Shown here: piece after piece, positions 16,628 to 26,642 of the stretch
Layout: each line of letters begins with the position of its first letter
How positions within the stretch are numbered: the stretch's first letter is position 1
Assembly: GCF_022227765.1 (NCBI RefSeq)
Contig: NZ_JAJMLZ010000001.1
Span: 62,001 to 126,000, forward strand
Direction: 5' to 3'
Origin: Ectothiorhodospira shaposhnikovii
Lineage (GTDB): Bacteria; Pseudomonadota; Gammaproteobacteria; Ectothiorhodospirales; Ectothiorhodospiraceae
Length of the DNA stretch: 64,000 nt
The notes under the pieces: model-generated
What the model was told of the DNA's origin: nothing
Database searches by the model: none
Seen by the model: the letters and a program-made list of their open reading frames with translations, nothing else
Made by a program: the position numbers and the translations under genes

Positions 16628-17947
16628 ATGCTGACCCTGAATAACCGCCCCAACCCCGCTGCCGCGCCCACCCTCGACCAAGTGGTCGAACTGATCCCCG
16701 ATGCTTTCGTAATCTTCGACGGCGACCATCGCCTGCTGGCCGCCAATGCGGCGGCCCTGCGCTGTCTGTCCCTCTCCCGCGAGGATCTGCGGGGGATGGG
16801 CTGTCATGAATTCTTTCAGGGGGTGCCGGGTGACTGTGCCGGGGAGGGGGGCTGTCCACTGGTCACCGCGGGATCCGCGATGGAGCCTCTTCCGGTGCAG
16901 ATCCCGGGAGGACGGGGGCGCCGGCGTCTGAGCGTCCGGATTTCCCGGGGGCGGGGCGAGCACGGCGACTTTTTCGGTCTGCTGCTGCATCCCGACCCGG
17001 AGGCGGCCCCCGCGTCACCGGAGGGGGCGCGCCTGGTGGGGCAGTCCCTCCCCATGTTGGAGCTGATGCGGATGGTGGAGCGGGTGGCGCCCACCAGTGC
17101 CACCGTATTGCTGCTGGGGGAGAGCGGCGTGGGCAAGGAGCGGGTGGCGGATTATCTGCACCACTGTTCCGGCCGCGCCCAGGGGCCGTTGGTGGTGGTG
17201 GACTGTTCCACTCTGGGGGAACAGATTATCGAGGCGGAGCTGTTCGGCTATGAAAAGGGCGCCTTCACCGGCGCGGACCGGCGCAAGGTCGGCCTGTTCG
17301 AGGCGGCCCAGGGGGGGACGCTGTTCATCGACGAGGTGGGGGAGTTACCCCTGTCCATGCAGAGCAAGCTATTGCGGGTGTTGGAAACCTCCCGTATCCG
17401 CCGGGTGGGCGGCACCGATTACATCCCGGTGGATGCCCGGGTGGTGGCCGCCACCCACCGGGACCTGGCGGCCATGGTGGCCCGGGGTGGGTTCCGGGAA
17501 GACCTCTATTACCGCCTGTCCGCCTTTCCGGTCTTCATTCCCCCCCTGCGGGAGCGGCGGGAAGACGTCATCGCCCTGGCGGAACATTTCCTGCGGCAGG
17601 CGGACGGTGGGGCACTGCATCTGCCCCTGTCCGTGCCGGTGGCCGATCTGCTGGTGTCCTATCATTATCCGGGCAATGTGCGCGAGTTGAAGAACATCAT
17701 GACCCGGGCGGCGATCCTGGCCGGTACCGGGCCGTTGCTGCCCGAACACATCGCTTTCCAGTCTCAGGCCGGCGAAGCGGTGTCGGTGGCCTCCCCGCGT
17801 CGTGGTTCCCGTAGCGTCTGCACCGAAGCCGGTGTCCGCGCGGCGCTGGCGGCTACTGGTGGCCACCGTGCGGAAGCCGCCCGGCACCTGGGCGTCAGTG
17901 AGCGCACTCTCTATCGCTATCTGGAAAAATTCCAGATCCGGGTGTAG
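16628..17947 (+). CDS. Sigma-54-dependent transcriptional activator with PAS domain
   Basis: A 439-residue enhancer-binding protein. An N-terminal PAS-like domain (about residues 18-125, containing a Cys-rich GDCAGEGGCPL segment) is followed by the AAA+ domain with Walker A GESGVGKE near 164, the sigma-54-contact loop GAFTGA near 211, and the Walker B region TLFIDEVGELP. The C-terminus is a Fis-type helix-turn-helix (GGHRAEAARHLGVSERTLYRYL). A TTG 57 bp upstream is an alternative start. It has no receiver domain, so it senses through PAS rather than a kinase. The next gene, a porin, has a -24/-12 promoter and repeat motifs upstream and is the likely target. Confidence 0.88.
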   Translation: MLTLNNRPNPAAAPTLDQVVELIPDAFVIFDGDHRLLAANAAALRCLSLSREDLRGMGCHEFFQGVPGDCAGEGGCPLVTAGSAMEPLPVQIPGGRGRRRLSVRISRGRGEHGDFFGLLLHPDPEAAPASPEGARLVGQSLPMLELMRMVERVAPTSATVLLLGESGVGKERVADYLHHCSGRAQGPLVVVDCSTLGEQIIEAELFGYEKGAFTGADRRKVGLFEAAQGGTLFIDEVGELPLSMQSKLLRVLETSRIRRVGGTDYIPVDARVVAATHRDLAAMVARGGFREDLYYRLSAFPVFIPPLRERREDVIALAEHFLRQADGGALHLPLSVPVADLLVSYHYPGNVRELKNIMTRAAILAGTGPLLPEHIAFQSQAGEAVSVASPRRGSRSVCTEAGVRAALAATGGHRAEAARHLGVSERTLYRYLEKFQIRV

Positions 17948-18023
17948 AGGTAGGTTCCGTGGGCGGCGTTCGCGACCGGGGGCATCCGCTTGGATGTTTC
18001 AAAAAAACAACAATCTCCATTTC

Positions 18024-18063
18024 TGTCATGACGCGTCATGACATTGTCATGCGATATGTCATG
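18024..18063. promoter_or_regulatory. Candidate upstream activator sites for the sigma-54 regulator
   Basis: A perfect 20-bp palindrome TGTCATGACGCGTCATGACA (18024-18043) is followed by two direct TGTCATG copies (18045-18051 and 18057-18063). The cluster is 45-85 bp upstream of the -24 element of the porin promoter and just after the activator gene, a typical place for enhancer sites bound by Fis-type domains. Confidence 0.55.
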
Positions 18064-18105
18064 GTGTGTTGTTTTTTTACACTTTTAAAATCAGTGGGTT
18101 AGTGT

Positions 18106-18123
18106 TTGGCACGGCTTCTGCTT
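18106..18123 (+). promoter_or_regulatory. Sigma-54 (-24/-12) promoter of the porin gene
   Basis: TTGGCACGGCTTCTGCTT contains GG (18108-18109) and GC (18120-18121) separated by exactly ten bases, matching the TTGGCACG-N4-TTGCT consensus well. Transcription would start near 18133, about 53 bp before the porin start codon. Confidence 0.75.
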
Positions 18124-18185
18124 AGTGGTAATCGGCTGACACGGTCAGACCCTTATACAACAAAGCTCTGCAGAGGAACGTAAAC

Positions 18186-19310
18186 ATGCAAAAGAAAGTG
18201 CTCGTATTCGCAGTAGCCGCGGCCATGGGCCTGCCCGCCGCCGCCATGGCCGACACCACCCTGTACGGCCGCATGAACCTGTCCGTGGATATCGTGGACA
18301 ACGGTGACGATACCACCCACCAGCTGGCCTCTAACTCCTCCCGTCTGGGTGTGCGTGGTTCCGAGGACCTGGGCAACGGCCTGCGTGGTGTGTTCCAGAT
18401 TGAGGCTGCCCTGCAGGGTGACAGCGGCTCCGCCTTCGGTAGCAGCAACCTGACCGGTCGTAACACCTACGTGGGTCTGGCCGGTGCCTTCGGTGAAGTG
18501 CGCGTTGGTAAGCACGATACCCCCTACAAGCTGGCCACCCTGCCGCTGAACTTCTTTGCCGACACCCTGGGTGACATGAACCATGTCACCAGTCAGATGG
18601 GTGGGCTGGACAAGTATGACGGCGTTGAAGGTCTGGTCGCTAGCAAGTCTGGTCTGGGTTCATTCTATAATCGTAATGACAACACCCTGCTGTATTTGAG
18701 CCCGAATTTCGATGGCCTGCAGTTCATGGCTTCCTATACGACCGACAAGAGGGATGACCGTTCTTCTGGCATCGCTAATGATGCTAATGCCTTCTCTCTG
18801 GCAGCCTCTTTCACTCAAGGTCCGATGTACGTCACAGTGGCTTTTGAACAGTTGAATGATGGTTCTGTGCTTGTGGATGATAATGGTGATGCCGTGTATG
18901 GCGACGCCCAGGCTTGGAAAGTGGGTGGTACCTACCAGATTGATGCCCTGACTCTGGCTGCCATGTACGAAAATGTTGACTCCGGCATCAATGGTGTTGG
19001 TGATCGTGATGCCTTCCATCTGGGTGCCAAGTACCAGCTGGGTCAGGCCTACCTGATGGGTTCTTACACTTATGCCGGTGAAAGTGATATCGATGATAGC
19101 GACGCCCAGATGTATGCCCTGGGTGCCGGTTACAACCTGTCCCGTCGCACCGCCGTCTACGCCGTGTTTGCTCAGATCCTGAACGAAAGCGGTAACGAGT
19201 CTGGTGCCACCTATGGCTTCCAGGGTAGCGGCAAGGGTAAGGGTTTTGCCGGTGCTGACTTCGGCGACAACCCCGCTGGCTTCTCCGTCGGCGTGACCCA
19301 CAACTTCTAA
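18186..19310 (+). CDS. Gram-negative porin under sigma-54 control
   Basis: A 374-residue porin with a 22-residue signal peptide ending PAAAMA, first strand DTTLYGRMNLSVDIVD, the SNSSRLGVRGSEDLGNG block and a terminal NF. AGAGGAAC gives a ribosome site. The sequence from roughly 18640 to 19090 is visibly richer in A and T than the flanks. The sigma-54 promoter and adjacent activator suggest expression only under a particular nutrient or redox condition. The channel specificity cannot be read from sequence. Confidence 0.88.
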   Translation: MQKKVLVFAVAAAMGLPAAAMADTTLYGRMNLSVDIVDNGDDTTHQLASNSSRLGVRGSEDLGNGLRGVFQIEAALQGDSGSAFGSSNLTGRNTYVGLAGAFGEVRVGKHDTPYKLATLPLNFFADTLGDMNHVTSQMGGLDKYDGVEGLVASKSGLGSFYNRNDNTLLYLSPNFDGLQFMASYTTDKRDDRSSGIANDANAFSLAASFTQGPMYVTVAFEQLNDGSVLVDDNGDAVYGDAQAWKVGGTYQIDALTLAAMYENVDSGINGVGDRDAFHLGAKYQLGQAYLMGSYTYAGESDIDDSDAQMYALGAGYNLSRRTAVYAVFAQILNESGNESGATYGFQGSGKGKGFAGADFGDNPAGFSVGVTHNF

Positions 19311-19378
19311 TCATCGGTCCCATGCCGATGGCATTGCCCAGGGTCGCCTGACCGGAAGGCATGCACTGGAAGTTCAAA

Positions 19379-19409
19379 GGGTGCGGAGGGAAACCTCCGC
19401 ACCCTTTTT
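19379..19409 (+). terminator. Intrinsic terminator of the porin gene
   Basis: The stem GGGTGCGGAGG/CCTCCGCACCC with a GAAA tetraloop ends in five T residues, 69 bp after the porin stop. Confidence 0.92.
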
Positions 19410-19485
19410 GCTTTTCCCCGCCTCTCACCTCATCCCGGCCGGGGTGCTAGAATAGGTGCCCCTCCCGCAGTGATCCCCGCCAGCC

Positions 19486-22400
19486 ATGACCGCAAGTACC
19501 CGCATCCGCGAAATCCCCTATAACTACACCTCCTACTCCGACCGCGAGATCGTCATCCGCTTCCTCGGCGAAGGCATGTGGGACGTGCTCAACGAACTGC
19601 GCGCCCGCCGACGGACCGGCGTCTCCGCCCGGATGCTGTTCGAGGTGCTGGGGGACATGTGGGTGGTCACCCGCAACCCCTATATCCAGGACGACCTGCT
19701 GGGTAACCAGAAGCGACTCACCGCCCTGATCCACGCCCTGGATCACCGGGTGGACCAGATCATCGCCCGGGCCGAGGGCAATCAGCTGGCCCTGGACCTG
19801 GCGGAACAGGCTCGTCAGGCGGTACGCCGCTTCGAGGCCTGGTTCCCGGAACAAAAGGCCCTGCGCGCCCGTGCCCGCCGCCTGCTGGGCAAGGTCACCC
19901 GCAAGGACAACATCCACTTCGACGGCCTGGCCCGGGTCTCCCATGTCACCGATGCCACCGACTGGCGTGTGGAACTGCCCTTCGTGGTCATCACCCCGGA
20001 TTCCGAGGCGGAGATGGCCGGGGTCATCCAGACCTGCTTTGAACTGGGTCTGACCGTCATTCCCCGGGGGGGCGGCACCGGCTACAACGGTGGCGCCGTG
20101 CCCCTGACCGCCGATGCCGCGGTCATCAACACGGAAAAGCTCGAAGCCTTGAGCGAGGTGGAGTTCGTGGAACTGCCCGGGGTGGAAGGCCCCGTGGCCA
20201 CCCTCCGCGCCGAGGCCGGGGTGGTGACCCGCCGGGTGTCCGAGGCCGCGGGGCGCGCCGCCCATGTGTTTGCCGTGGACCCCACCTCCCAGGATGCCTG
20301 CACCATCGGCGGCAACATCGCCATGAACGCCGGCGGTAAGAAGGCGGTGCTCTGGGGCACGGCCCTGGACAATCTGGTGTCCTGGCGCATGGTCACCCCG
20401 GAGGCCCGCTGGATCCAGGTGGAACGCCTCAATCACAACCTGGGCAAGATCCACGATCAGGAGACCGTGAGCTTTCGCATCACCCGGTTCCAGGCCGACG
20501 GCGTGACCCCCGACGGAGAACCCCAGGTCATCTCCTTCCCGGGCCGGGCCTGCCGCAAGGTGGGGCTGGGCAAGGACGTCACCGACAAGCGCCTGCAGGA
20601 TCTGCCGGGGATTCAGAAGGAAGGCTGCGACGGCCTGATCACCTCCGCCGTGTTCGTGGTCCATCGCATGGCGGCCCACATGCGCACCATCAGCCTGGAG
20701 TTCTACGGCACCGATCTGCACGAGGCGGTGCCCGCCATCGTCGAGATCAAGGACGCCCTGGAGGCCGACCCCAAGGTGCAGCTGGCCGGGCTTGAACACC
20801 TGGACGAGCGCTATGTGCGCGCCGTGGGCTATACCCCGAAGGGGGCGCGACGGGAGCGGCCCAAGATGGTGCTCCTGGCGGACATCGCCAGTGATGACGA
20901 GGAGGCGGTGGGCCTGGCCGCCTCGAAGATGGTGCGTTTGGCCAATGCCCGCAACGGCGACGGCTTCATCGCCGTGAGCCCCGAGGCCCGCCAGCGGTTC
21001 TGGGCCGACCGTAGCCGGACCGCCGCCATCGCCGCCCATACCAACGCCTTCAAGATCAACGAGGACGTGGTGATCCCCCTGGACCGGCTGGCGGAGTACA
21101 GCGAGGGGATCGAGCGCATCAACATCCACCAGTCCCTCACCAACAAGCTGCGCATGGCCGACGAGATCCTGGCCTGCCTGGGCAAGGATCACCGCGCACT
21201 GCTGGAATCCCTGGCCCTGGGCAGCGAGGAGGCCCGGGGCTGGTTCGAGGGGCTGCGCCGGGCCGCGGAAGACCATGTGCAGGCGGTGCGGGGGCGCTGG
21301 CAGGCCATCCTGGACCACCTGGAGAGCGACGCCGTGGCCATGGACGACCTGCTGGACGCGCCGTCCCGGGCGGACCGCCGCCCCGGCGACCGGCTGATCC
21401 AGCTGCTGTTGCGTCGCAGTCTGGTGATCTCCTACCGGCGGGAGATCGAGGCCCGGTTGTGGGAGATCTTCGACGGCCGCGACCTGGAACCGGTGCGCCG
21501 GAGCATCCAGGCCATCCACGACCGGGTGCTCACCAGCCGCCTGTTCGTGGCCCTGCACATGCACGCCGGTGACGGCAACGTGCACACCAACATCCCGGTC
21601 AATTCCAACGACTACGCCATGATGCACGAGGCCGAGCGCATCGTGGACCAGGTGATGGCCCTGGCCCGGGCGTTGGGCGGCGTCATCTCCGGGGAGCACG
21701 GCATCGGCCTGACCAAGATCCAGTACCTGGGCGAACCGGAGCTGAAGGCCTTTGCCGACTACAAGCGCCGGGTGGACCCCATGGACCGCTTCAACCGGGG
21801 CAAGCTGCAGGCCGGCTCCGGGCTGTCGCGGGCCTATACCCCCTCACTGCGCCTGGTGCAGGAGGAGGCCCTGATCCTGGAGCAGAGCGAACTGGGGGCG
21901 CTCAACGACGACATCCGCGACTGCCTGCGCTGCGGCAAGTGCAAGCCCGTCTGCACCACCCATGTGCCCCGGGCCAACCTGCTGTACTCGCCCCGCAACA
22001 AGATCCTGGCCACGGGACTGATCATCGAGGCCTTCCTCTACGAGGAGCAGACCCGCCGCGGCCTGTCCCTGCGTCATTTCGATGAACTCAACGACGTGGC
22101 GGACCACTGCACCATCTGTCACCGCTGCCTCAAGCCCTGTCCGGTGAATATCGATTTCGGGGACGTGACGGCCCGTATGCGACGCATCCTCAAGGCCCGC
22201 GGCCAGCGCCGGACCAGTCTGGCGGCCAAGGTCTCCATGGCCTTCCTCAACATCAAGGACCCGGCCACCATCAAGCTGATGCGCACCGCCCTGGCCCAGT
22301 GGGGCTTTGCCGGACAGCGCCTGGGGCACCGGATGTTCCAGCGCCTGGGCCTGCTGGACGATGGTCGGCCCGCCGCCACCACGGGACCGGCGCCGATCCC

Positions 22401-23328
22401 CGCCCGGGTCATCCACATGGTGAGAAAGCCCCTGCCGGCGGGTCTGCCCTCGCGCACCACCCGGGCCATGCTGGGGCTGGAAGACCCCAGTCACGTAGCC
22501 ATCGTACGGGACCCGGCGGTGGCGCCGGAGCAGAGCGAGGCGGTGTTCTATTTCCCCGGCTGCGGCTCGGAGCGCCTGTTCAGCCAGGTGAGCCTGGCCA
22601 CCCTGGCCATGCTCTACCGCACCGGTGCCCAGACGGTGCTGCCGCCGGGGTATCTGTGCTGCGGCTACCCCCAGGAATCCGCCGGCGAGGAGGCCAAGGG
22701 CAGGGCGATCACCACCGAGAATCGGGTACTGTTCCATCGGGTGGCCAACACCCTGAACTATCTGGACATCAAGACGGTGGTGGTGTCCTGCGGCACCTGC
22801 ATGGATCAGTTGCTGAAATACGAGTTCGAGCGCATCTTCCCCGGTTGTCGGTTGCTGGACATCCATGAGTATCTGATGGAGAAGGGGGTGACGCTGGAGG
22901 CCGCGCCGGGGGTGGAATACCTGTATCACGATCCCTGCCATTCCCCCATGAAGACCCACGCGCCGCTGCAGGTGGCGGGGAATCTGCTGGGCCGGCCGGT
23001 GACCCTGTCGGACCGCTGCTGCGGCGAGGCGGGGACCTTTGCGGTGAGTCGCCCGGATGTGGCCACCCAGGTGCGGTTCCGCAAGCAGGAGGAAATCCAC
23101 AAGGGCATCACGTCGCTGACCGGCGCGCCGGTGGCCGCCGGCGGCAATGTGAAGTTGCTGACTTCCTGCCCGGCCTGTCAGCAGGGGTTGTCCCGCTACC
23201 GGGAAGATACCGGGACGGAGGTGGACTATATCGTGGTGGAGATGGCCAATGCCCTGCTGGGAGACCAGTGGCAGGCCCGCTTCATCGAGCAGGCCCGCAG
23301 CGGGGGTATCGAGAAGGTACTGCTCTGA
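19486..23328 (+). CDS. Large FAD-linked oxidase with Fe-S and CCG domains (DUF3683 family)
   Basis: A 1280-residue fusion. The first 130 residues resemble DUF3683; an FAD-binding PCMH domain follows ([16 protein letters not shown] near residue 195), then a FAD-oxidase C-terminal domain ([11 protein letters not shown] near 690 and [13 protein letters not shown] near 733), two ferredoxin clusters ([11 protein letters not shown] near 812 and [12 protein letters not shown] near 874) and two CCG domains (GCG...[12 protein letters not shown] near 1058 and HDPCHSP...CCGEAGTF near 1178). It combines in one chain what GlcD and GlcF do separately, so it likely oxidises a D-2-hydroxyacid and passes electrons to the membrane. 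The substrate is not evident. Confidence 0.85.
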   Translation: MTASTRIREIPYNYTSYSDREIVIRFLGEGMWDVLNELRARRRTGVSARMLFEVLGDMWVVTRNPYIQDDLLGNQKRLTALIHALDHRVDQIIARAEGNQLALDLAEQARQAVRRFEAWFPEQKALRARARRLLGKVTRKDNIHFDGLARVSHVTDATDWRVELPFVVITPDSEAEMAGVIQTCFELGLTVIPRGGGTGYNGGAVPLTADAAVINTEKLEALSEVEFVELPGVEGPVATLRAEAGVVTRRVSEAAGRAAHVFAVDPTSQDACTIGGNIAMNAGGKKAVLWGTALDNLVSWRMVTPEARWIQVERLNHNLGKIHDQETVSFRITRFQADGVTPDGEPQVISFPGRACRKVGLGKDVTDKRLQDLPGIQKEGCDGLITSAVFVVHRMAAHMRTISLEFYGTDLHEAVPAIVEIKDALEADPKVQLAGLEHLDERYVRAVGYTPKGARRERPKMVLLADIASDDEEAVGLAASKMVRLANARNGDGFIAVSPEARQRFWADRSRTAAIAAHTNAFKINEDVVIPLDRLAEYSEGIERINIHQSLTNKLRMADEILACLGKDHRALLESLALGSEEARGWFEGLRRAAEDHVQAVRGRWQAILDHLESDAVAMDDLLDAPSRADRRPGDRLIQLLLRRSLVISYRREIEARLWEIFDGRDLEPVRRSIQAIHDRVLTSRLFVALHMHAGDGNVHTNIPVNSNDYAMMHEAERIVDQVMALARALGGVISGEHGIGLTKIQYLGEPELKAFADYKRRVDPMDRFNRGKLQAGSGLSRAYTPSLRLVQEEALILEQSELGALNDDIRDCLRCGKCKPVCTTHVPRANLLYSPRNKILATGLIIEAFLYEEQTRRGLSLRHFDELNDVADHCTICHRCLKPCPVNIDFGDVTARMRRILKARGQRRTSLAAKVSMAFLNIKDPATIKLMRTALAQWGFAGQRLGHRMFQRLGLLDDGRPAATTGPAPIPARVIHMVRKPLPAGLPSRTTRAMLGLEDPSHVAIVRDPAVAPEQSEAVFYFPGCGSERLFSQVSLATLAMLYRTGAQTVLPPGYLCCGYPQESAGEEAKGRAITTENRVLFHRVANTLNYLDIKTVVVSCGTCMDQLLKYEFERIFPGCRLLDIHEYLMEKGVTLEAAPGVEYLYHDPCHSPMKTHAPLQVAGNLLGRPVTLSDRCCGEAGTFAVSRPDVATQVRFRKQEEIHKGITSLTGAPVAAGGNVKLLTSCPACQQGLSRYREDTGTEVDYIVVEMANALLGDQWQARFIEQARSGGIEKVLL

Positions 23329-23336
23329 CAAAAAAG

Positions 23337-23374
23337 CCCCTCTCCCCTTGCGGGAGAGGGGTTGGGGTGAGGGG
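23337..23374. repeat. REP-like hairpin repeat with GGGGTGAGGGG tail
   Basis: A perfect ten-bp stem (23337-23346 with 23352-23361) is followed by TTGGGGTGAGGGG. This short element is widespread as an intergenic repeat in proteobacteria. It lies between the convergent ends of the large oxidase and rpiA; A-residues before it could give a U-tract on the minus strand, so it may also terminate rpiA. Confidence 0.65.
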
Positions 23375-23389
23375 AAAACGGAACCCCCC

Positions 23390-24049
23390 TCAGGTCAGGG
23401 TCTTCACCCCGTCCTTGCCGCCCAGAATCAGCACATCCGCCGGGCGCCGGGCAAAGATGCCCACGGTGACCACGCCGGCAATCTGGTTGATCTCCGTCTC
23501 CAGGGCCACCGGATCGGTCATGTCCAGGTTGAACACATCCAGGATCAGGTTGCCGTTGTCGGTGGTGAAGCCGTGACGCAGTTCCGGTTGCCCGCCCAGC
23601 TTGAGCATGGCCCGGCCCACGTGGCTGCGGGCCATGGGAATGACCTCCACCGGCAGGGGGAAGGTGCCCAGCACGTTCACCAGTTTGGAGTCGTCGGCGA
23701 TGCAGACGAAGCGCTCGCTGGCGGCCGCCACGATCTTTTCCCGGGTGAGGGCGCCGCCGCCCCCCTTGATCAGGTGCAGGTGCCGGGTGGCCTCGTCGGC
23801 GCCGTCCACGTACAGGGGAATGGGGCCGACGGCGTTCAGGTCCAGCACCGGGATGCCGTGACCGCGCAGGCGCTCGGCGCTGGCCTCGGAGGAGGCCACG
23901 GTGCCGTCGATGCGGCCCTTCATCTTCGCCAGCAGGTCGATGAAATGATTGGCGGTGGAGCCGGTGCCGATGCCGACGACCATGCCGTCTTCCACGTATT
24001 CCAGGGCCGCTTCGGCGGCGGCCTTCTTCATCTGATCTTGATTGCTCAT
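23390..24049 (-). CDS. rpiA: Ribose-5-phosphate isomerase A
   Basis: A 219-residue enzyme (E. coli also 219) interconverting ribose-5-phosphate and ribulose-5-phosphate. Family blocks [44 protein letters not shown] and the catalytic KGGG region are intact. The ATG at 24049 gives [16 protein letters not shown]; the upstream open frame is not conserved. It is divergent from ilvA. Confidence 0.97.
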   Translation of the reverse strand: MSNQDQMKKAAAEAALEYVEDGMVVGIGTGSTANHFIDLLAKMKGRIDGTVASSEASAERLRGHGIPVLDLNAVGPIPLYVDGADEATRHLHLIKGGGGALTREKIVAAASERFVCIADDSKLVNVLGTFPLPVEVIPMARSHVGRAMLKLGGQPELRHGFTTDNGNLILDVFNLDMTDPVALETEINQIAGVVTVGIFARRPADVLILGGKDGVKTLT

Positions 24050-24194
24050 GAGGATGCCTCCTTGGTTGTCGGGGGGGATTCTACATGAGACAGGCGGTGT
24101 CGCACGTCTGCCAGGGCCATGGCGCGAGAACCACTCCCCGGGGAGCGGTCCTTGAGGCTGTAAAACCCACTGCAAGGCATGCATCTTGCCGGGG

Positions 24195-25739
24195 ATGGAC
24201 TCGCCCCTGTATCTTCAGATGATGTCAGCCTATCCCTACCTGCAGAAGATACTCACCGCCCGGGTCTACGACGTGGCGCGGGAAACCCCACTGGACCTGA
24301 TGCCCACGCTTTCCCGGCGCCTGGGCAACCGCATCCTGCTCAAGCGCGAGGACCTGCAACCGGTCTTCTCCTTCAAGTTGCGCGGCGCCCATAACAAGAT
24401 CGTCCAGTTGTCCGAGGAAGCCCGCCGCAAGGGGGTCATCGCCGCCTCCGCCGGCAACCATGCCCAGGGGGTGGCCCTGTCGGCCAAGACCCTGGGCATC
24501 AAGGCGGTGATCGTCATGCCCGCCACCACCCCCTCCATCAAGGTGGACTCGGTCCGCGCCCTGGGGGCCAAGGCCATCCTCCACGGGGATTCCTACGACG
24601 ATGCCTATGCCCATGCCCTGGAACTGATCGAGAAGCACGGCTACACCTTCGTCCATCCCTTCGATGATCCCGATGTGATCGCCGGCCAGGGCACCATCGC
24701 CATGGAACTGCTGCGTCAGCATCCCGACCCCCTGGAGGCGGTGTTCGTCAGCGTGGGCGGCGGCGGCCTGATCGCCGGCATGGCGGCCTATATCAAGGCC
24801 CTGCGCCCCGATATCCGGGTGATCGGGGTCGAACCCCACGACGCCCCCTGCATGCAGCAGGCCCTGGAAAAACAGCAGCGGGTGATACTGGACCAGGTGG
24901 GCATCTTCGCCGACGGGGTGGCCGTGCGTCAGGCGGGTGAGGAGAACTATCGCCTGGCCCGGGACCATGTGGACGAGATGCTGCTGGTGTCCACCGACGA
25001 GATCTGTGCCGCCATCAAGGACATCTTCGATGACACCCGGGTGATGGCCGAGCCGGCCGGTGCCCTGGCCATCGCGGGCATCAAGAAATACGTGGAACGG
25101 GAAGGGCTCAAGGACGCCTGTCTGGCCGGGGTGCTCAGCGGTGCCAACATCAACTTCGATCGTCTGCGTCACGTGACCGAACGGGCCGAACTGGGGGAAC
25201 AGCGGGAAGCCCTGTTCGCCGCCACCATTCCGGAGCGGCCGGGCAGTTTCCGGGCCTTTTGCAAGGCCATCGGCAAGCGCGGGATCACCGAGTTCAACTA
25301 CCGCTACGCGGATACCGAGCAGGCCCACATTTTCGTCGGGGTCCAACTCAGCGGCGGCGAGACGGAACGCCGCACCCTGCTGCAGGATCTGCGCGACAAG
25401 GGCTACCCCATCGAGGATCTGAGCGACAACGAGGTGGCCAAGGTCCATCTGCGCCACATGGTGGGCGGGCACTCGGCCCGGGCAGGGGACGAGATCGTCT
25501 ACCGCTTCGAGTTTCCCGAGCGCCCGGGGGCACTGATGAACTTCCTCGCCCACATGGGGCAGGACTGGAACATCAGTCTGTTCCATTACCGCAACCATGG
25601 CGCCGCCTACGGCCGGGTGCTGGTGGGCATGCAGGTGCCGGACCAGGACAAGGCCCGGCTTGAGGGGTTCCTCAAGGAGTTGGGGTATGTCCACTGGGAG
25701 GAAACCGATAACCCGGTCTACCGGCTGTTCCTGGGCTGA
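24195..25739 (+). CDS. ilvA: Threonine ammonia-lyase, biosynthetic
   Basis: A 514-residue enzyme, the E. coli IlvA length, that converts threonine to 2-oxobutyrate for isoleucine synthesis. The pyridoxal-phosphate lysine is K61 in [24 protein letters not shown] and [12 protein letters not shown] bind the cofactor. Two ACT-like regulatory regions occupy the last 190 residues ([13 protein letters not shown] and [13 protein letters not shown]), indicating isoleucine/valine allostery. The ATG at 24195 is used; a TTG nine bases earlier is possible. Confidence 0.97.
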   Translation: MDSPLYLQMMSAYPYLQKILTARVYDVARETPLDLMPTLSRRLGNRILLKREDLQPVFSFKLRGAHNKIVQLSEEARRKGVIAASAGNHAQGVALSAKTLGIKAVIVMPATTPSIKVDSVRALGAKAILHGDSYDDAYAHALELIEKHGYTFVHPFDDPDVIAGQGTIAMELLRQHPDPLEAVFVSVGGGGLIAGMAAYIKALRPDIRVIGVEPHDAPCMQQALEKQQRVILDQVGIFADGVAVRQAGEENYRLARDHVDEMLLVSTDEICAAIKDIFDDTRVMAEPAGALAIAGIKKYVEREGLKDACLAGVLSGANINFDRLRHVTERAELGEQREALFAATIPERPGSFRAFCKAIGKRGITEFNYRYADTEQAHIFVGVQLSGGETERRTLLQDLRDKGYPIEDLSDNEVAKVHLRHMVGGHSARAGDEIVYRFEFPERPGALMNFLAHMGQDWNISLFHYRNHGAAYGRVLVGMQVPDQDKARLEGFLKELGYVHWEETDNPVYRLFLG

Positions 25740-25754
25740 TCCGCCGGCCGGGTC

Positions 25755-26084
25755 TTACCCGCGCTTGCCCAGGGCCTCCTCGTTGAAGGCCTCATCGATG
25801 GTGGTGATGATCTTCTCCACCATGCGAAAGCCCTCCACCGGGGCGTCGTCGGCCATGTATTTCAGGCGCAGGGGGCTGAGCACCTTCACGGCGGCGCTGC
25901 GTTCCACCTCCCCCTGTCCCGTGCCCGCCGCGTCCAGGGTGCCCAGGGCGGCGATGATCTCCCCGGCGATGGCGTGCCTGTGCGTCCCGCGCCGCGCCCG
26001 CTCCAGGGTGTCCTCGGGCATGCCGTCCAGCAGATCGAATCCCGCGTGGGCGTCCAGGTAGATGATGAGTTCGTTCAGGGTCAT
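25755..26084 (-). CDS. Conserved hypothetical protein, 109 residues
   Basis: I do not recognise a family. The protein is soluble and mostly helical, with no signal peptide, membrane span or Cys clusters. It begins MTLNELIIYLDAHAGFDLL. The second of two in-frame ATGs was chosen because AGGAGG lies nine bases upstream of it, against only three for the first. It is a likely real gene because it sits tightly between ilvA and the EVE-domain gene on the strand of the latter, has a strong ribosome site and uses codons like its neighbours. Confidence 0.55.
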   Translation of the reverse strand: MTLNELIIYLDAHAGFDLLDGMPEDTLERARRGTHRHAIAGEIIAALGTLDAAGTGQGEVERSAAVKVLSPLRLKYMADDAPVEGFRMVEKIITTIDEAFNEEALGKRG

Positions 26085-26186
26085 GGGCATCGGCCTCCTG
26101 AATGGGTCATGTCGATCTTCTGTTTCCCGGGGGAGAAAGAAGGGCCGGGGACGAGAGGGCAAGCAGGTTGTGAGAACAGCAGGATG

Positions 26187-26642
26187 TCAGTCCGCCATGG
26201 ACAGAATGAATTCCCACTGCGCCTCGGTCACCGGCATGATGGAGAGCCGGTTGCCCCGCCTGACCAGGGGCATGTCGCTCAGCGCGGGGGCCGCCTTCAG
26301 GTCCGCCAGGGGAATGACGTCCCTGAACTTGCGTTCAAAGCCCACGTCCACCCGATACCAGCGGGGGTTGTCCGGGGTACTGCGCGGGTCATGGTAGGTA
26401 TGTTCCGGGTCCCAGGCGCTGTCGTCCGGATAGCCGGCCCGCACGATCCTCAGGATGCCGACGATGCCGGGGACCTTGCAGTTGGAATGGTAGAAAAAGG
26501 CCAGGTCGCCTTCTTGCATCTCGTCCCGCATCATGTTGCGGGCCTGGTAGTTGCGCACCCCTTCCCAGGGTTCCACCCGCACCCGTTCCAGGTCGTCGAT
26601 ACCGAAGACATCCGGTTCGGACTTCATCAGCCAGTAGGACAT
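26187..26642 (-). CDS. EVE domain-containing protein
   Basis: A 151-residue EVE-domain protein (YWLMKSEPDVFGIDDL start, WEGVRNYQARN and GDLAFFYHSN motifs). EVE folds are PUA-like and are thought to bind modified bases in RNA or DNA. The ATG at 26642 is used; a TTG two codons upstream is unlikely. The start overlaps the end of the ygfA gene by 16 bp, so the two are probably cotranscribed. Confidence 0.88.
   Translation of the reverse strand: MSYWLMKSEPDVFGIDDLERVRVEPWEGVRNYQARNMMRDEMQEGDLAFFYHSNCKVPGIVGILRIVRAGYPDDSAWDPEHTYHDPRSTPDNPRWYRVDVGFERKFRDVIPLADLKAAPALSDMPLVRRGNRLSIMPVTEAQWEFILSMAD

Noticed and set aside
19447-21699. A 750-codon open frame on the minus strand
   Set aside because: It lies opposite the large oxidoreductase, has no family features, is rich in Gly, His and Gln as expected for the complement of GC-rich coding sequence, and lacks a ribosome site.
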